A stretch of 64,000 nucleotides of DNA from Halichondria panicea (taxonomy: Eukaryota > Porifera > Demospongiae > Suberitida > Halichondriidae), in the NCBI RefSeq assembly GCF_963675165.1, contig NC_087393.1, positions 2,237,502 through 2,301,501 on the forward strand. Direction: 5' to 3'. The notes beneath the pieces are model-generated. The model saw only the letters and a list, made by a program, of their open reading frames with translations. It made no database searches and was not told where the DNA came from. Position numbers and translations under genes: made by a program. This document shows, one piece after another, positions 35,901 to 47,306 of this stretch; within the stretch, counting starts at the first letter, position 1; each line of letters starts with the position of its first letter.

Positions 35901-38900
35901 CCACCCTTCCATCACACGCCAGAGTATTGCTTACACAAGTGAAATCAGGATCTCCAAGACATATGATTGTCCCAGGACTACAGTCTGACAAAAAGTTATT
36001 ATGATTGATTGAGATCAGGATAGTTTATAGGATGCATGGAGGGATACAGTCATTCTTGGGATATACACAACCATTGTAGGGATTGTAATTGCAGCACCAG
36101 CTATGTGGCAAACAACTGATCTTTGTAGTTTCTTACTTCCACAGAATTCAGCAGATTCATCTCTCCCATTGGAACAGTCCACTTGTCCATCACAGTAACG
36201 CTCAATGGCCAGGCAAGAGCTTTCAGAGGCTGGCTCTCCATTCTCGCAATAGATAGAGCCACCAGGGCAGACTGAATGAAAAAAGAATGAACGGCTAACG
36301 TATCTCAAGCTAAATAATTATTATGGGCAGCCCCAATAAGAGAGTTCACACAAATATTAAGCACATTTATACTACGTACATGTGAGGCATTTATTTAGCT
36401 CCAGTGGCAAAACTGTATACAGCAATGATTAAAACTTACAGACACTCTCAGGAATTGTTCCACGAGTTTGAAGACACATGGGATCTGTGTTTAATGATTC
36501 TGTCAATACAATTTGTGAATCGGATATTTTCAACTAGATCTAGAGTGTGCTACCGTGATCTTTAATGAGGAAGCTACACACAGTAAGTTCTCAGTAGGGA
36601 GGGTAATTTGATATTTCCCCTATAGTATAATGGTAGGAATACGCCTGCATGGTGATGGTTGAATCACATCAACTAAATGCATTACCAGGAGAAACGACAG
36701 TAACGTTTGTTTGAATTGTGATGGCTATAGGGTACGTCAACACTCCTTCCACCAGCTGTATGGTGTTAACAATGGTTGTGTCACTCTCAGCTGCCGAAGT
36801 AGCTCCTGGTAATACTGAGAATAAGGGGACTGTGTGCGTGCATACGTGTGTGTGTTCACACAATAATAGCAGAAATACACTTTGACATTCATGCACACTG
36901 TATTATTGTCATCAGTATAATATTATAGCATTGTGGCAATGCAAATACACCTACCGTCATCATCAATAATGGTGACATTGACTACATCATCGACATTGAA
37001 AGCCAGCCGTCCAATAGGAGAGGAGTGTGGCCACAGAAGGATAGTCTCGTTCATCTCAACCATATCATCATTCAGAATAATTAGCTGAGTGGTGTTCCTC
37101 GATCCCTCCTGAGAAGTGCTAGGGTACAGGAATACTGGGTGTATGCTGAAGTCTTCATTCTCTGTGGATTAGAAACAAGCATGACACAACTAATGCAACT
37201 TTGGTGGCACATTAACTATAACTTAATACGTATAATTTTAGAGCGAAACTGAACTTGAAGGCACAAGAATTGAGAGCGGAAGTCTCCGACAATTCATATT
37301 AGTTCACAAGTGCACTGACTTACCTATAGCAGAGCCGTTATTGGTGAAGTATATAGTGAGAATAAAAGGAAATTGATTGAATGTTTGAAGGTCAATAAAA
37401 TTGATGTTTGTGTTGAAGTTTTCAAAGACATCGAGTACAGGTACTCCAAATGGAAACACGATGAACACTGCAAAAAAAGTTGTACATGGTAACATGCAGT
37501 TATATACCATGCAGCTAATGAATGGACATGCAGGGAAAATTGAAGCACGACAAGAGGTCTGGCTATAATTTATATGCAGTTGCAATTGGCATGTAAACAT
37601 CACAAACGTATACATGTAGTTACAGTGGAAGATGTGATAAACTAGATTAAAAGGTGTTAGTAAGTGTAGTATTACACTAAAGATTGAGCTACGCTGGGTG
37701 TACGTACAAACCCACCATCATTGTCCAGAATGATGACAGTAATGCTGGTATTGAACAAGCCAGACGAAATGGTGAGCATAAAAACTTCATCAAATTCAGC
37801 AACAACATCTTCAAAGATCTCAATGGGAACACTCACTAGTGCTCTGGTATTGTTACTAGAGACGCTAGATGTAGGATCTCCGAATGAGTAGTCCACACCA
37901 CCTGCATGAATGCAGCAGATGGGATTGCATATAATTATTATACATACATGCAATAGGAAAGTAACACCAAAATGTGAATAGCTAATTATAATGAACATTC
38001 CTTAGTAAGATAATCTGTCTGTACGCAGCACAACGGTGTAGGAACAGTGATTAACCTAACATGCAGAGTTACGTAAAGTCTATATATACAATAAAACGAG
38101 TATCCTGTTGTCTTTGAAACCTGGCAAACACAATTAGTTTCTCTCGTATAATTATAAAGACCATTGGTAACTTTACATGTAAAAGCGTCCCATGCTCATG
38201 CATTTAAAGTAGTTCTGGGCATAATAATACGTATTGGTTCACTCACTTGTGGTATTAATGTTTTGTACATCAGCGACAAAAGCTCGATCCGCAACATCAC
38301 CAACCAGCTGAAACGTGACAGTCACATTGCCAGCATCCTCACGAAACATGACCACATCTGCAGCAGCACCTCCATTGATGCTACCTAGGGCTGCGCATTG
38401 TAAAATCATGCACTTAATTATGTATATAGCTGCCATCACAATACCGATGCAATTTACATAATTAGAATACCTTCACAAGCTGGTGTTGTTCCATTGAATT
38501 CCCCCACTGTCATATTGCCATCGCCACAAGTCCTTGTCTCATTACCAACCAGAGAGAACCCTACGTCACAGCTGAAATAAGCCTCCGTTCCAAAACTAAA
38601 GGCACCTATATTGTTATTATCTGTGCTGTAGGACACCGTTCCATTCTCGGGTGCTGAAAGAGTCTCACAGGTAATAGCTGCATGTAGAATTAATGACATT
38701 ATAATTATACAGTGTATACCGTATAGCGCGAAATTTTTGAGGGCTTAATTTTCGCGGATTTCGTGGGTTAGAATTCTACATGAAAAGTAAGTCCACGAAA
38801 ATTGATTTAAGGGCTTCCGGTAAGCAGTCATTCCGCGAACATTGTGCAACGAAATGGCTTTTAGAGGCCAATCCACAAAATCATTGTTATAATACAAGTA

Positions 38901-41900
38901 TAATTTAACAATAATAACACATTTTATGACATATTTACAAGCACAGCTAGAACTCTAGAGATTATACAGATAGAGTAGTACCATGGCATGCATATATAAT
39001 AATATGCACACAATTGAATCAAAAGATAACCATGCAGGCAAGGGTGGAAGAATGTATCCATGCAGACTGAAATACGGTGGTATAGAACTATATATCTGTA
39101 CTGTTTCTGCAGTTTCTAATTTGACCGCCGTGATAGTTTGGCACTCTGTAGACAAATTTTGACAACAAATTTCGAACTGAAAGCACTGGTTATTGCTAGG
39201 AAAATTACTAGAATTATAGCTGAATCTATAGAGCAAGAGATTGCGATCTGTATAATCTAGAGTTTTTCAACACTACGTATAATCATATCTTCCCTCTATA
39301 TATTTAACCTCCAATTATCTGTACCTATAGAATCCCGACAATTGCAAAAGCAGAATACAAGTATACTAAACTGGGCGGAGCCATGCCAGGCTCCACTCTG
39401 TATAATCTGTGACAGTATCCACCGGTATACTGTATGTCTTCTTATATCAATCAAAAGCATATTTCACATACTCCTATACGTACTACTACGTATATGTAGT
39501 CTACACCTACCATTGCACTGAGGTGCAGCACCATTCCACTGTCCTACAGTGTTGACTACATCGCCGAGACACACCCTCAGAACATCACCTCCTTCCAGTC
39601 CTAGGCCAAGGTTGCAAGTGTACTTAGCCTCAGTGCCAAGCGGGAAAGGGGGTGGTTGGTTAATGGAATATGTGATCGTTCCGTTTTCAGGCTCAGTGAG
39701 TTCGAGACACACCACCGTTTCAGCTGAAAGCAAAAGTATAACTTACATGTACATCGAAATCATTCTTTAATAAAAGCCAGTGAGACAACTATATGCCAAT
39801 GCGGCAACTTGCACAACATTAACGTGACCATGCACACTCCAATATATAATAAGGTAGTTTTCAGTGTTGACGCAAAATTAATAAAATGTGTACTACAGAT
39901 ACATAGCACTCACCCTCGTTGTCAATAATAGTGATAGTTGTGACATCAGTGTCTCCCCCAGATGAAAACTCTCCTCGAGTTGAGAGTATAGAAGCAACCA
40001 CAATAATTACCTCCTCAATCTCAATGGGTACATCTTGAAGTATAGAGACATTTACAAAGAACTTGGTGCCTGGTCCAGAACCAGCCTCAAAGGTCAATGT
40101 GGTTCCAAAGCTCAGGTAGTCTTCCCCAACTGTATGTGAGAATGATAAAACGTACAACATTCACATACAGGATTATTACTATATATATATGTTACATAGA
40201 AATACTCCTTCAGAATTAAGTATGCTTACTGGTAGCAAGTCTGTTGTCAGGAAAGAATATTCCAAACAAAGTTGCCATCTGTGTTCCATCTTGAACGAGT
40301 ACATCAATTGGAAACGTGAGCGTTGATTGGACGAGCTCAACACACAGCTGCACAATTGTATTACTTTCTTCGGTGAAGTTGGTCTCAGCCACCAACTGAA
40401 AAATAGGCACTACAAAAAATATGATTAAATTTAAATTTGTTTTATGATATACCAACACTGTTACAGTAGTTCACAAGCTCAATAATTATAGTAACAATAA
40501 ACTAAGTCTAGAAATAATTGACTACATTTAGTTACAGCAGAATGGATTGCAAGCATGATCGAAGAGATTAGCAATTAAAGTGGTGCAGCTATATTTATGC
40601 ATGTTTTAGTTTATGCCATACATGATTGTAATCATGATCAGGAGTCAAGCCGATATAATTATACTCTTTGTAATTTTAGCCTTACTGTGAACCAAGGTAC
40701 AATACACACACTTCTGTTCATTACCATCGACATCCATAATAGTTCCCTCTACTAAGTCTTCTCCCACAGGGAATGCCAAACGAGCCAGAGGCATTGTGGT
40801 CAGCTGCAATATCAGAGTCTCATTCTCCTCCACCAGTAGGTCCCGCAGAATGGTTACTTGAGCAGAAGAGGAGACGCCAGGACCAGAACCAGTATCAAAC
40901 GTTAGGACGAGCGGAGCGGTAAAATCTCCATCTAATAAAAGTGATGGCCAATGATAGAACATTACTAGAGCAATTTGTATGAATTATCTGAACTATCGTG
41001 ACGACTTATATAATTATATACATAATCATTGTACTTCAAAGTACACACTCGCATTTAAAACAGGCAAGGATCCTATAGCTATACGTTCGTGTATTTCAAG
41101 TTTTTTTGGTGTCCCTGATATTTTCAAATGTAATTAATTATGATTGATTGCTGCCATGTAAAGCGTTAGAATTATTAGTTGAATGAAAACTTAACCCATT
41201 CAATGATACACACAAATCCATTTACATATATATAATACGTAAGAATCTCTTACCACTCCTTTTGGCTGTTCCAATGTCATTAAGGACAATCTCCACTGGA
41301 AAGGGTAGAGTTCCCACAAGCAGTGACACAACAATGGATTCAGCGAGCGTACTAGCAGTCTCAGTGACTGTGAATGAGCCTGGCGAATTAGTGATCTGGA
41401 ACATTACTGCATAAACAAAACCACAGAAGTTATGCATTGCAGGATACCCATGCAGCCTACGAAATACACACCCTATCATTTCTCACCATCCTCGTCCAAG
41501 ATGATGACAGTGGCCATGATAAAGGTGGTGTTAACATTGGGATCAGGTGAGTCAGCTGTCACCACGAACATCTCGTCAAACTCTATCAGATTGTCATTGA
41601 ATATATCTATCTGGATACACATCAGAGATCCTGGCCCGCCTTGAGCAGTGGCATTGAAAAACGTCGAGGTGGTATTTACAAAACTATAGTCCTCAGGTTC
41701 TGAGAAGAAATGTCAAAAAAACTGTTTACGATATACGCATAACTAATTGTAGATTTTAGCCATATTCAAGCACAACATGCATGACGCGAAAGAAGTTCAT
41801 GTTATAGTATACCTGTAGCATTTCCGTTTACTGTGACCAGACTCACAACCACATCTCTGGGTAAAAACCCCTCAGTGGCTATTTCCAGACAAACTGTTAC

Positions 41901-44900
41901 ATTCCCCACATCCTCTCTCACCAAGTACTCATCTTGGGTGAATCGAAAGTCAATGGCTGGAAAGGAGAGTCTAAATAAAACTCACTTATAGCTGTTAGCT
42001 ATAATTATATATAGTTAACGTTGATTTTAATACGTGGTATAAAAAAAAGAAAGCTTACCCTGAGAGATATTTCGAAGGTGTTACTATAGAGAGGGGGGTT
42101 TGTTATGTAATACCACGTAAAAAACAATGATGAAATTACAAATTAATGCAGCCACAGCAGATACCAGGAAGCATAATTATGATCATGAACTATAAAACAC
42201 ACTCAACTATATATCACCTTTTGTCAGTGATATCTATAATGTATACGTACTCAGGTAAAGACCCTTACCGATGCTTTCAATAATCTCTTGAATTCTTCCT
42301 GGCTGTTCCCTGCACGATATACAGAAGCAAACACAGTATAGTCATCACATACATACATACACTACATATACTTGCCTCTCTGTGCAGTTGAATATTACGT
42401 CTATAATAGTGATCAGGACGGGGTTGATTGTCATCTGATTCAATACAGCAAGCCCAACATCATTGTTAGTGTAGTCTGTATATACAACACAAAAAGTATA
42501 CAGTTTGTGGCACAGTAGATGCAATACTTAATACAGATATAATATTGAAGGAAAATTAGCAGGATACGGATACTCACTGCATTGCACAGGCTGTATGTTC
42601 TCAGTTAAACGTCTTATTCGACGAGATCTTTCAGGAGTATGTCTTGCAAACCGAGGATTGGCTGTGGTAACATTATCTCCAGTATCATCGTCCTCTATTC
42701 CGAGGCCGTCCAAGTCAATGGGGGGTGGTTCCAACTCATCGAGGGTTAAGGCCTCACCATTACCCTCAAGTGCCAGCCTCGAATGTGCAGCCAGGAGGAT
42801 ACCAGTGACATCCGCCACGCGAGCAGCAGGGATTACAGCCTGTCAGCATGCACATGGAAGGAACCGTTACAAATGTATTTTGGAAAGGGACTTGTCAATA
42901 CTGCATACTGTAGTGCAAGTACGTAATGCTAGTACGTAATGGTAGGGTAATGAAGTACTTTGAGACCTCTCATCAAACGCAAATGGTTTCAAACAAAAAT
43001 GAATTGTGATGACTAACCTCCGGTGGTGTGTTCCCCAACTCAGGGAGGGTCGTAAATGATGTGAAGAAGACAAACACTCCAGCTCTAGTTAATGGACCTG
43101 CATCGATTGAAGGGATAGTACTCTAAAGACTAGGGTATATATATGCCGACTTCATAGTACCCTCAAGTCATAGTAGATTTTATAATGCTTCACTCATGTG
43201 TCAGAACACCGAATGAAAATCAATGTCATACCGACATTACCTCAAATTATGAAGTTGATATAATTATGCATTTCATAAAAGCAAACAAGTGTCTTAATTG
43301 AAGTCTTACACCTTGCATACATGGCTTCTATTTGCCAATATTAGTAACCATGCAGACAATTCACAAATCAGGTGGTATTATCGTACTATACCATACTTAT
43401 ACTACCACTAACCAGGTCCTGAGAAGATTGTGACAGAATCGTTAGTCAGTGGAGCTTCACGAATGAATTCCAGCTGGGTACCGTTGGTATCTATGACTAC
43501 CAGCTTGTTGATGGGTGATGGCAACCTTTTTTGGGGAATTTGAGAATTTGAGCATTTCATTTAAGTAACTTACGTACGTACGTAACTCTTAAAATAGCAA
43601 TACTGATCAATAGCTACATTCTATGAACACTTCTTAATTCAGAAATACATAATTTTATTGACCCTTTATATATACGTTAGATTTTGCACCTGCGTATGAC
43701 TGCCATGTTCGTCATGTCAAGAATAGTGACCACTCTGTTGACGTACGTGATGCCACCATTAAAAGGAACATTAACCTCATCCACACTGCAGGCCAGGGTT
43801 GTGGCATCCTCCAAACTGAGAGTGCTTCTCTTCATTCGCTTAACATACTCCACTTGACGCGTAACTCTGGCACTCTGGGCATATAATTAATACACGATTC
43901 ACAGTGATGTACTATTGATATATCTCTGGAGCAGCCAACTTACAAACAATTGTCGTGAATTAGAGCCTTGTCCTCCACTGTTATCATCTATATGGTAGTA
44001 GTATAAGCAAGATTTAAAGAATGTGTTAATCTAATTTCTAGCCTGAGTTTGACTTATGAATTCACTAGCAGACTGCTTGTACATGCATGTACAATGGTCA
44101 TGCATGGATTCCTTTTTACTCCTAATGTTATAGGCTCCTGAGCTGCTATACCATTACACACACAGAAAACTTATTTAGTGTGCATGCCTGGACGTCCCCT
44201 TACAAGAAATTTACGAACAGTGTCCTATGATGTAAGTATAACGTAATTGTATATACGGTAACACTGGTTGAAACATAATTACACCAAGGGCGTATAAAAA
44301 AAGAGAGGGCATGCAACTCCACTATCAGTACACGTAGCTAGCAGAGCTCAAAATTTCTATTTTTGGCACTTCATGCAAATGCACACATTCCTCCCCCCAC
44401 GTTTGAACTCTGCTCATATGGGAGTTGCATGCCCTCTCTTCTTTTATACGCCCTTGATTACACTACTTAAAACTGTAATTTTGGGGACTCATTATGATTA
44501 TAATCTGGCTGTTTCTTGTAGATGAATAGCCTCCTTCACAGGCCCAATGTGGTTGTCCAGGGGTATGTCCGATGGGGTCAGGGGGGTCAACTTTTAAGGT
44601 GTATGCTGGTTTAAGGTAACTATAGGATTCACTTACTGCCAGTCATTGCTAGTAAGTCAGTGCTCACACACACTACAGTGGCCGAGAACCCAGGAAACCT
44701 TCCCCTGTCACTGGTCCTCAGGATTACCTCAATAGTACCTGCAGTTAAAGTGCATTCTTATAATGAGCAAAGAATCTAAGTATATACGTGATGTGCATGT
44801 ATGTGCATGCAATGCCACACAATGTACATCTCAGAATGAAGGGCAAGAGTCGCCGAGGGGTATGTAACCACAATATATGTAGTGGACAAAATATGGGGTC

Positions 44901-47306
44901 CATATAATTATTATGGGTTTGGTATCTGAATTATGCCATGTCACAGCAGCACTGTAAAAAAGGACCTCCCCTAGCAACAATCGAATACACGGTGCTACTG
45001 CAAAAAGAGCAGGACTTCGCAGCTGTCATGCAAAGAGTTGCTCAGGATAGAGGTGAATGTTGTGGTGTGACACATGGTGGACTGGTGGTAAATGTGGGTA
45101 TGTATGGAAGACTTATCAAATAAAAAACTTGCATTATACACCTGTTATTTTATATGTCTTACAACTGTTGATCAATAGAGTAGTGATGTAAGTGTGGTGT
45201 ATTTACACTCTAGATCTGACAATTGTTATATATACATAACACGCTCGAGATACTAAAGCAGTGCCTCATCTAGGCTAAAGTGTATAACTATCATAATAAT
45301 TTATAGGTCGTACTGCTTTAAATGCATGGCATGCAAATTGGGTCAAGCTTACTGGGGACAACTTTTTTAGTAGGAGATTTTTAAACCTGCCTTTTAAGCG
45401 AGAATCAGTGTATAATTATTATCATTACAGCTTGAGATTCATGAGGTGGATGTATACACCTACCAGAATCAAGCGAAGATGCTAGTTCACTGGGAATGTT
45501 GGTGCCACAGGTTTCAATAAAGCCAAACCCTCCTCCACCTCTGCTCACTTGGAGGGAATCGATGCACCTACAAAATAAAACATGTATCAATCATTTCACA
45601 CAAACAGTTGCATTGGTCTGTTCACCATGTAAATACCATTCATTGAGATATTTGATAGTCTAATACGTACGTGTTAGTTTTTTGTAAAATTAGATTACCA
45701 TAGTTCCTGTATGGTTAACTATGCTTCCTGTTACTGTTATTGTGATTGTTTGTATGAGTTCTGTGACGTGGTGCTGTTCGTTAGTACGTGATTTCTGCTT
45801 ATACTAATATAGTTGCATGTTTGTTGTTGTTTCATGATTGTTGTTCTTTGTATCTATAGCTATAGTTATATAGAGGCTCGCTCCAGGCGGCTCTCTTGTG
45901 TATGCATGGGAGCCTCTGCAGGTCCACTACCTTTGTCTTGTGCCTATATACTTAAATTATGCCAGTTATGCCGTTGCATGTTCTTGTGCATTTTATAAGT
46001 TATTGGATAACTCTATTTCAAACTCAAACGTCTGCATAATTCAGCGACATTAAATAGATACCAATTATTGCATGTACTCCTTAGTGCAATCAATAAAATT
46101 TTCCCTGCAATATAATAATAATTATAGTTATCTACGTCCAACTAAATGGTATACGTAGTATGCATTTCATGAATCATGTACATGTATGGAACTAAAGGTG
46201 CTACATTTTTAGAAAGTGTTACATTAAATCGGATAAGGCAAAACTGGCATACCATACTTTGTTTGGAGAACACTATGCACATAGAAGCACACGCAGACCA
46301 ATAAAACTGACCTAACTATCAGTAGTTACAATCACATAGTTTATGCTTATGACATTCTGGCTAATAAGTATATTGACACACCTTGGCTGAGGGAAATTAC
46401 GATCCTCGCATATCGGCTCCTCAATTTCCAGAGATGTGAGATTGAAGAAAGCAAAATGATTATCCGGACACTGCACTCTATACTTCATTAGAAACTGGTT
46501 GCCATAACTGCAAAAACATCAGCTCATGATCAACCGTTAATAGGTATATTCGATGCACTCCTGGCGCGCATGCATGCATGTGTTCATATAAATTATCTTA
46601 TATGTGATGCATATACATTCTACATGCAGTCATGCTATACGTTGTAATAGGTGTGTGTAAATGAACATGCACACTAACTTTGTTGGGTTGGCCAATGACC
46701 TCCCTGGTGAGAAGAGGTAGTAAACGCGCGGATCTCCTCCTATTGTATCGAGTGGCCGCACAATGTCATCTCTGCTTCGAATCACGCAAGTTCTGGAGTT
46801 TCGATTCCCACGTATTCTTGTGGTATAGATAGCATACTGACTGGAGGACATAGATAGACGTTAAAGTATAATACATGAATTCCTTCAGAAAATCTAACTC
46901 AACTCGACCACTAAAGTATGCTCTCTATCAAATGCAATTCAACATACTTTGGTTGTGGAACATCTGTGCGGGCTGTATTCACAATTGTACAATTAAGGAC
47001 ATCCAGTCTGTTTAAAAGGCAGCCACGTGGTCTTCCAAACCGGGGCTGTGAGGAAGAGCTGCATGACGAGGGAAATGAAATAAAGTGGACCATATTAAAG
47101 GAGTCACTGATCTGACTTCACACTGACATACAATTATGCACCAACAGTAAACCATGCATGCATGTCATGCAGGAAGGAGACTACATTATAAAGAACGAGG
47201 CTTTAAGATTACAATGATTACAAATAATTATGCTAAAGATACACATATATATATACCTTGAAATCAAGCATACAAAAATCAAGGAAAATGCAGCAATGAC
47301 AGTCAT
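26181..47306 (-). CDS. Gene A: 50-exon secreted mosaic protein (CUB-like, Calx-beta, CCP, LDLa, Ig), complete
   Basis: Start ATG at 47306 opens a signal peptide; stop TAG at 26183-26181. I placed 50 exons. Their summed length (7584 nt) is a multiple of three, all boundaries keep frame, and the product is 2527 residues. Nearly all domain boundaries are phase 1, as expected for shuffled modules. Order with approximate residues: signal 1-17; novel 18-108; CUB-like 109-218; novel 219-493; Calx-beta 1-3 494-864; CCP 865-935 and 936-1004; Calx-beta 4-5 1005-1231; half Calx-beta 1232-1274; three LDLa modules 1275-2103; other half Calx-beta 2104-2163; Ig 2164-2255; C-terminal module 2256-2527. No transmembrane segment was noticed, so secretion to the extracellular matrix or surface is expected. 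Calx-beta and LDLa domains usually bind calcium. Tandem paralogues and Calx-beta content recall the sponge aggregation-factor genes, but the Wreath domain of those proteins was not recognised here. Confidence 0.9.
27200..27475 (-). other. Ig-like domain exon
   Basis: One 276-nt exon: PPVILIQPADVELPVNSTA, FSVVASGSELSYQWF, then TLIVSVVGRTFFGVFFVNV and NSIGSVDS. This is the I-set pattern with the YQW core tryptophan, but both canonical cysteines are replaced (FSVVA and FFVNVFN where C is usual), so the disulfide is absent. Confidence 0.8.
27619..27798 (-). other. Second half of the split Calx-beta domain
   Basis: A 180-nt phase 1-1 exon: GNEVFFSTVVFDDSIVGNDR followed by strands ending LMVIDNDG, which is a Calx-beta second half. 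It follows the last LDLa exon directly. Together with 36686-36814 it would make one complete Calx-beta domain. Confidence 0.8.
28440..28740. repeat. Dispersed repeat, inverted relative at 59900-60110
   Basis: GTGTTCTAAAGGATTTAGTG here corresponds in complement to CACTAAATCTTTTGGAACAC near 59970, with further shared blocks (ACCTCGAG/AACCTCAAG, GTGCACNAT). It lies in the intron between LDLa e and f of module 3. Confidence 0.5.
30241..30360. mobile_element. 120-bp MITE with GAGGAGGTACGACAGGCGCG end
   Basis: The ends are complementary (right end CGCGCCTGTCGGACCTC). The core has AAGCAATTAG/CCTTTGCTTG. The orthologous copy in the right-hand duplicate is at 62121-62240. Partial relatives occur near 22412 and 61850. 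Confidence 0.8.
30559..32269 (-). other. LDLa module 2: spacer plus six LDLa exons
   Basis: Spacer 32213-32269, then a-f: 32017-32151, 31682-31813, 31227-31373, 30978-31109, 30800-30922, 30559-30672. Each exon is most like the same-position exon in modules 1 and 3 (type a starts CPGGTVYCEDGEPAS, type f GLGFSCGDENNCFLPF). This module is the part duplicated nearly unchanged at 61938-64000. Confidence 0.9.
32598..36499 (-). other. LDLa module 1: spacer plus six LDLa exons
   Basis: Spacer exon 36440-36499 (one cysteine), then LDLa types a-f: 36137-36271, 35862-35984, 35573-35704, 35179-35298, 34385-34504, 32598-32723. Types a-e have the six cysteines and the CDGxxDCxxGxDE calcium-binding core. 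Type f (GYSCADGSDCFIPFGFICNG) lacks the first cysteine. The intron between e and f is 1.66 kb and carries a 613-bp transposon. Confidence 0.9.
33053..33665. mobile_element. 613-bp TIR element with GGTGG target duplication
   Basis: Ends CAGGGGCGTAGCCAG and GTAGCTACGCCCCTG are complementary and flanked on both sides by GGTGG. Non-coding. It lies in the e-f intron of LDLa module 1. A second, less clear element ending CTGGATCCGCCACTG lies at about 33670-34058. Confidence 0.78.
36686..36814 (-). other. First half of a split Calx-beta domain
   Basis: A 129-nt phase 1-1 exon encoding AAESDTTIVNTIQLVEGVLT followed by YPIAITIQTN, the pattern of a Calx-beta first-half exon (compare VELVQSTLTFPI in domain 3). 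The exon that follows it is not a second half but the spacer that starts the LDLa array. The matching second half is at 27619-27798. Confidence 0.8.
36955..38390 (-). other. Gene A Calx-beta domains 4-5
   Basis: Exon pairs 38247-38390 with 37716-37901, and 37324-37467 with 36955-37161. Second halves contain IFEDVVAEFDEVFMLTI ending VIILDNDG, and ILNDDMVEMNETILLW ending VTIIDDDG. Domain 5 has a divergent first half (VFENFNTNINFIDLQTF). No counterpart of these exons was found near paralogue B within the window. Confidence 0.83.
38471..39723 (-). other. Gene A CCP/sushi domains
   Basis: Two single-exon sushi domains. 39511-39723 (CLELTEPENGTITYS, YTCNLGLGLEGG, GQWNGAAPQC) and 38471-38677 (CETLSAPENGTVSYS, YFSCDVGFSLVG, FNGTTPAC). 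Each has four cysteines plus the PENG turn and a W or F before the last strand. The second is the exon type that is amplified in paralogue B. Between them (38716-38880) is an ACCGTATAGCGCG MITE-like remnant. Confidence 0.9.
39914..41956 (-). other. Gene A Calx-beta domains 1-3
   Basis: Each domain is built from two phase-1 exons: 41813-41956 with 41487-41699, 41254-41406 with 40725-40931, and 40230-40409 with 39914-40129. Hallmarks: a first-half exon with DEYLVREDVGNVTVCLEI-like strands; a second-half exon starting with GxDF/EDYSF-type text, then NDNLIEFDEMFVV or ILQDVPIEIEEVII, and ending in the acidic turn VIILDEDG, IMDVDG or IIDNEG typical of the Calx-beta calcium-binding end. Each exon has a near-identical counterpart in paralogue B. 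Confidence 0.88.
42269..47306 (-). other. Gene A N-terminal region, exons 1-13: signal peptide, CUB-like, novel
   Basis: Exons 47257-47306, 46948-47058, 46679-46840, 46382-46507, 45464-45567, 44637-44738, 43944-43987, 43690-43874, 43413-43525, 43018-43097, 42578-42839, 42376-42475, 42269-42309. Exon 1 encodes MTVIAAFSLIFVCLIS. Exons 4-6 look like a CUB domain: FFNLTSLEIE, a CIDSLQV strand, FIETCGTNIPSE, then EVILRTSDRGRFPGFSATVV, which resembles the CUB second half. Exons 7-13 match no domain I know. Exon 11 carries an acidic stretch (GIEDDDTGDN) followed by basic RSRRIRR, a possible furin-type processing site. The intron after exon 12 uses a GC donor. Confidence 0.75.
44285..44456. mobile_element. 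Intact 172-bp MITE with ATTACAC target duplication
   Basis: Ends CAAGGGCGTATAAAA and TTTTATACGCCCTTG are complementary. ATTACAC flanks both sides (44278-44284 and 44457-44463). Located in the gene A intron between exons 7 and 6. Confidence 0.85.

Noticed and set aside
36612-36662. tRNA-like sequence (AGTATAATGGTAGGAATACG ... GGTTGAATCAC)
   Set aside because: It resembles a D-arm and T-arm, but the segment is too short, the anticodon stem and acceptor stem do not pair, and it lies inside a gene A intron. At best it is a degraded tRNA-derived fragment.
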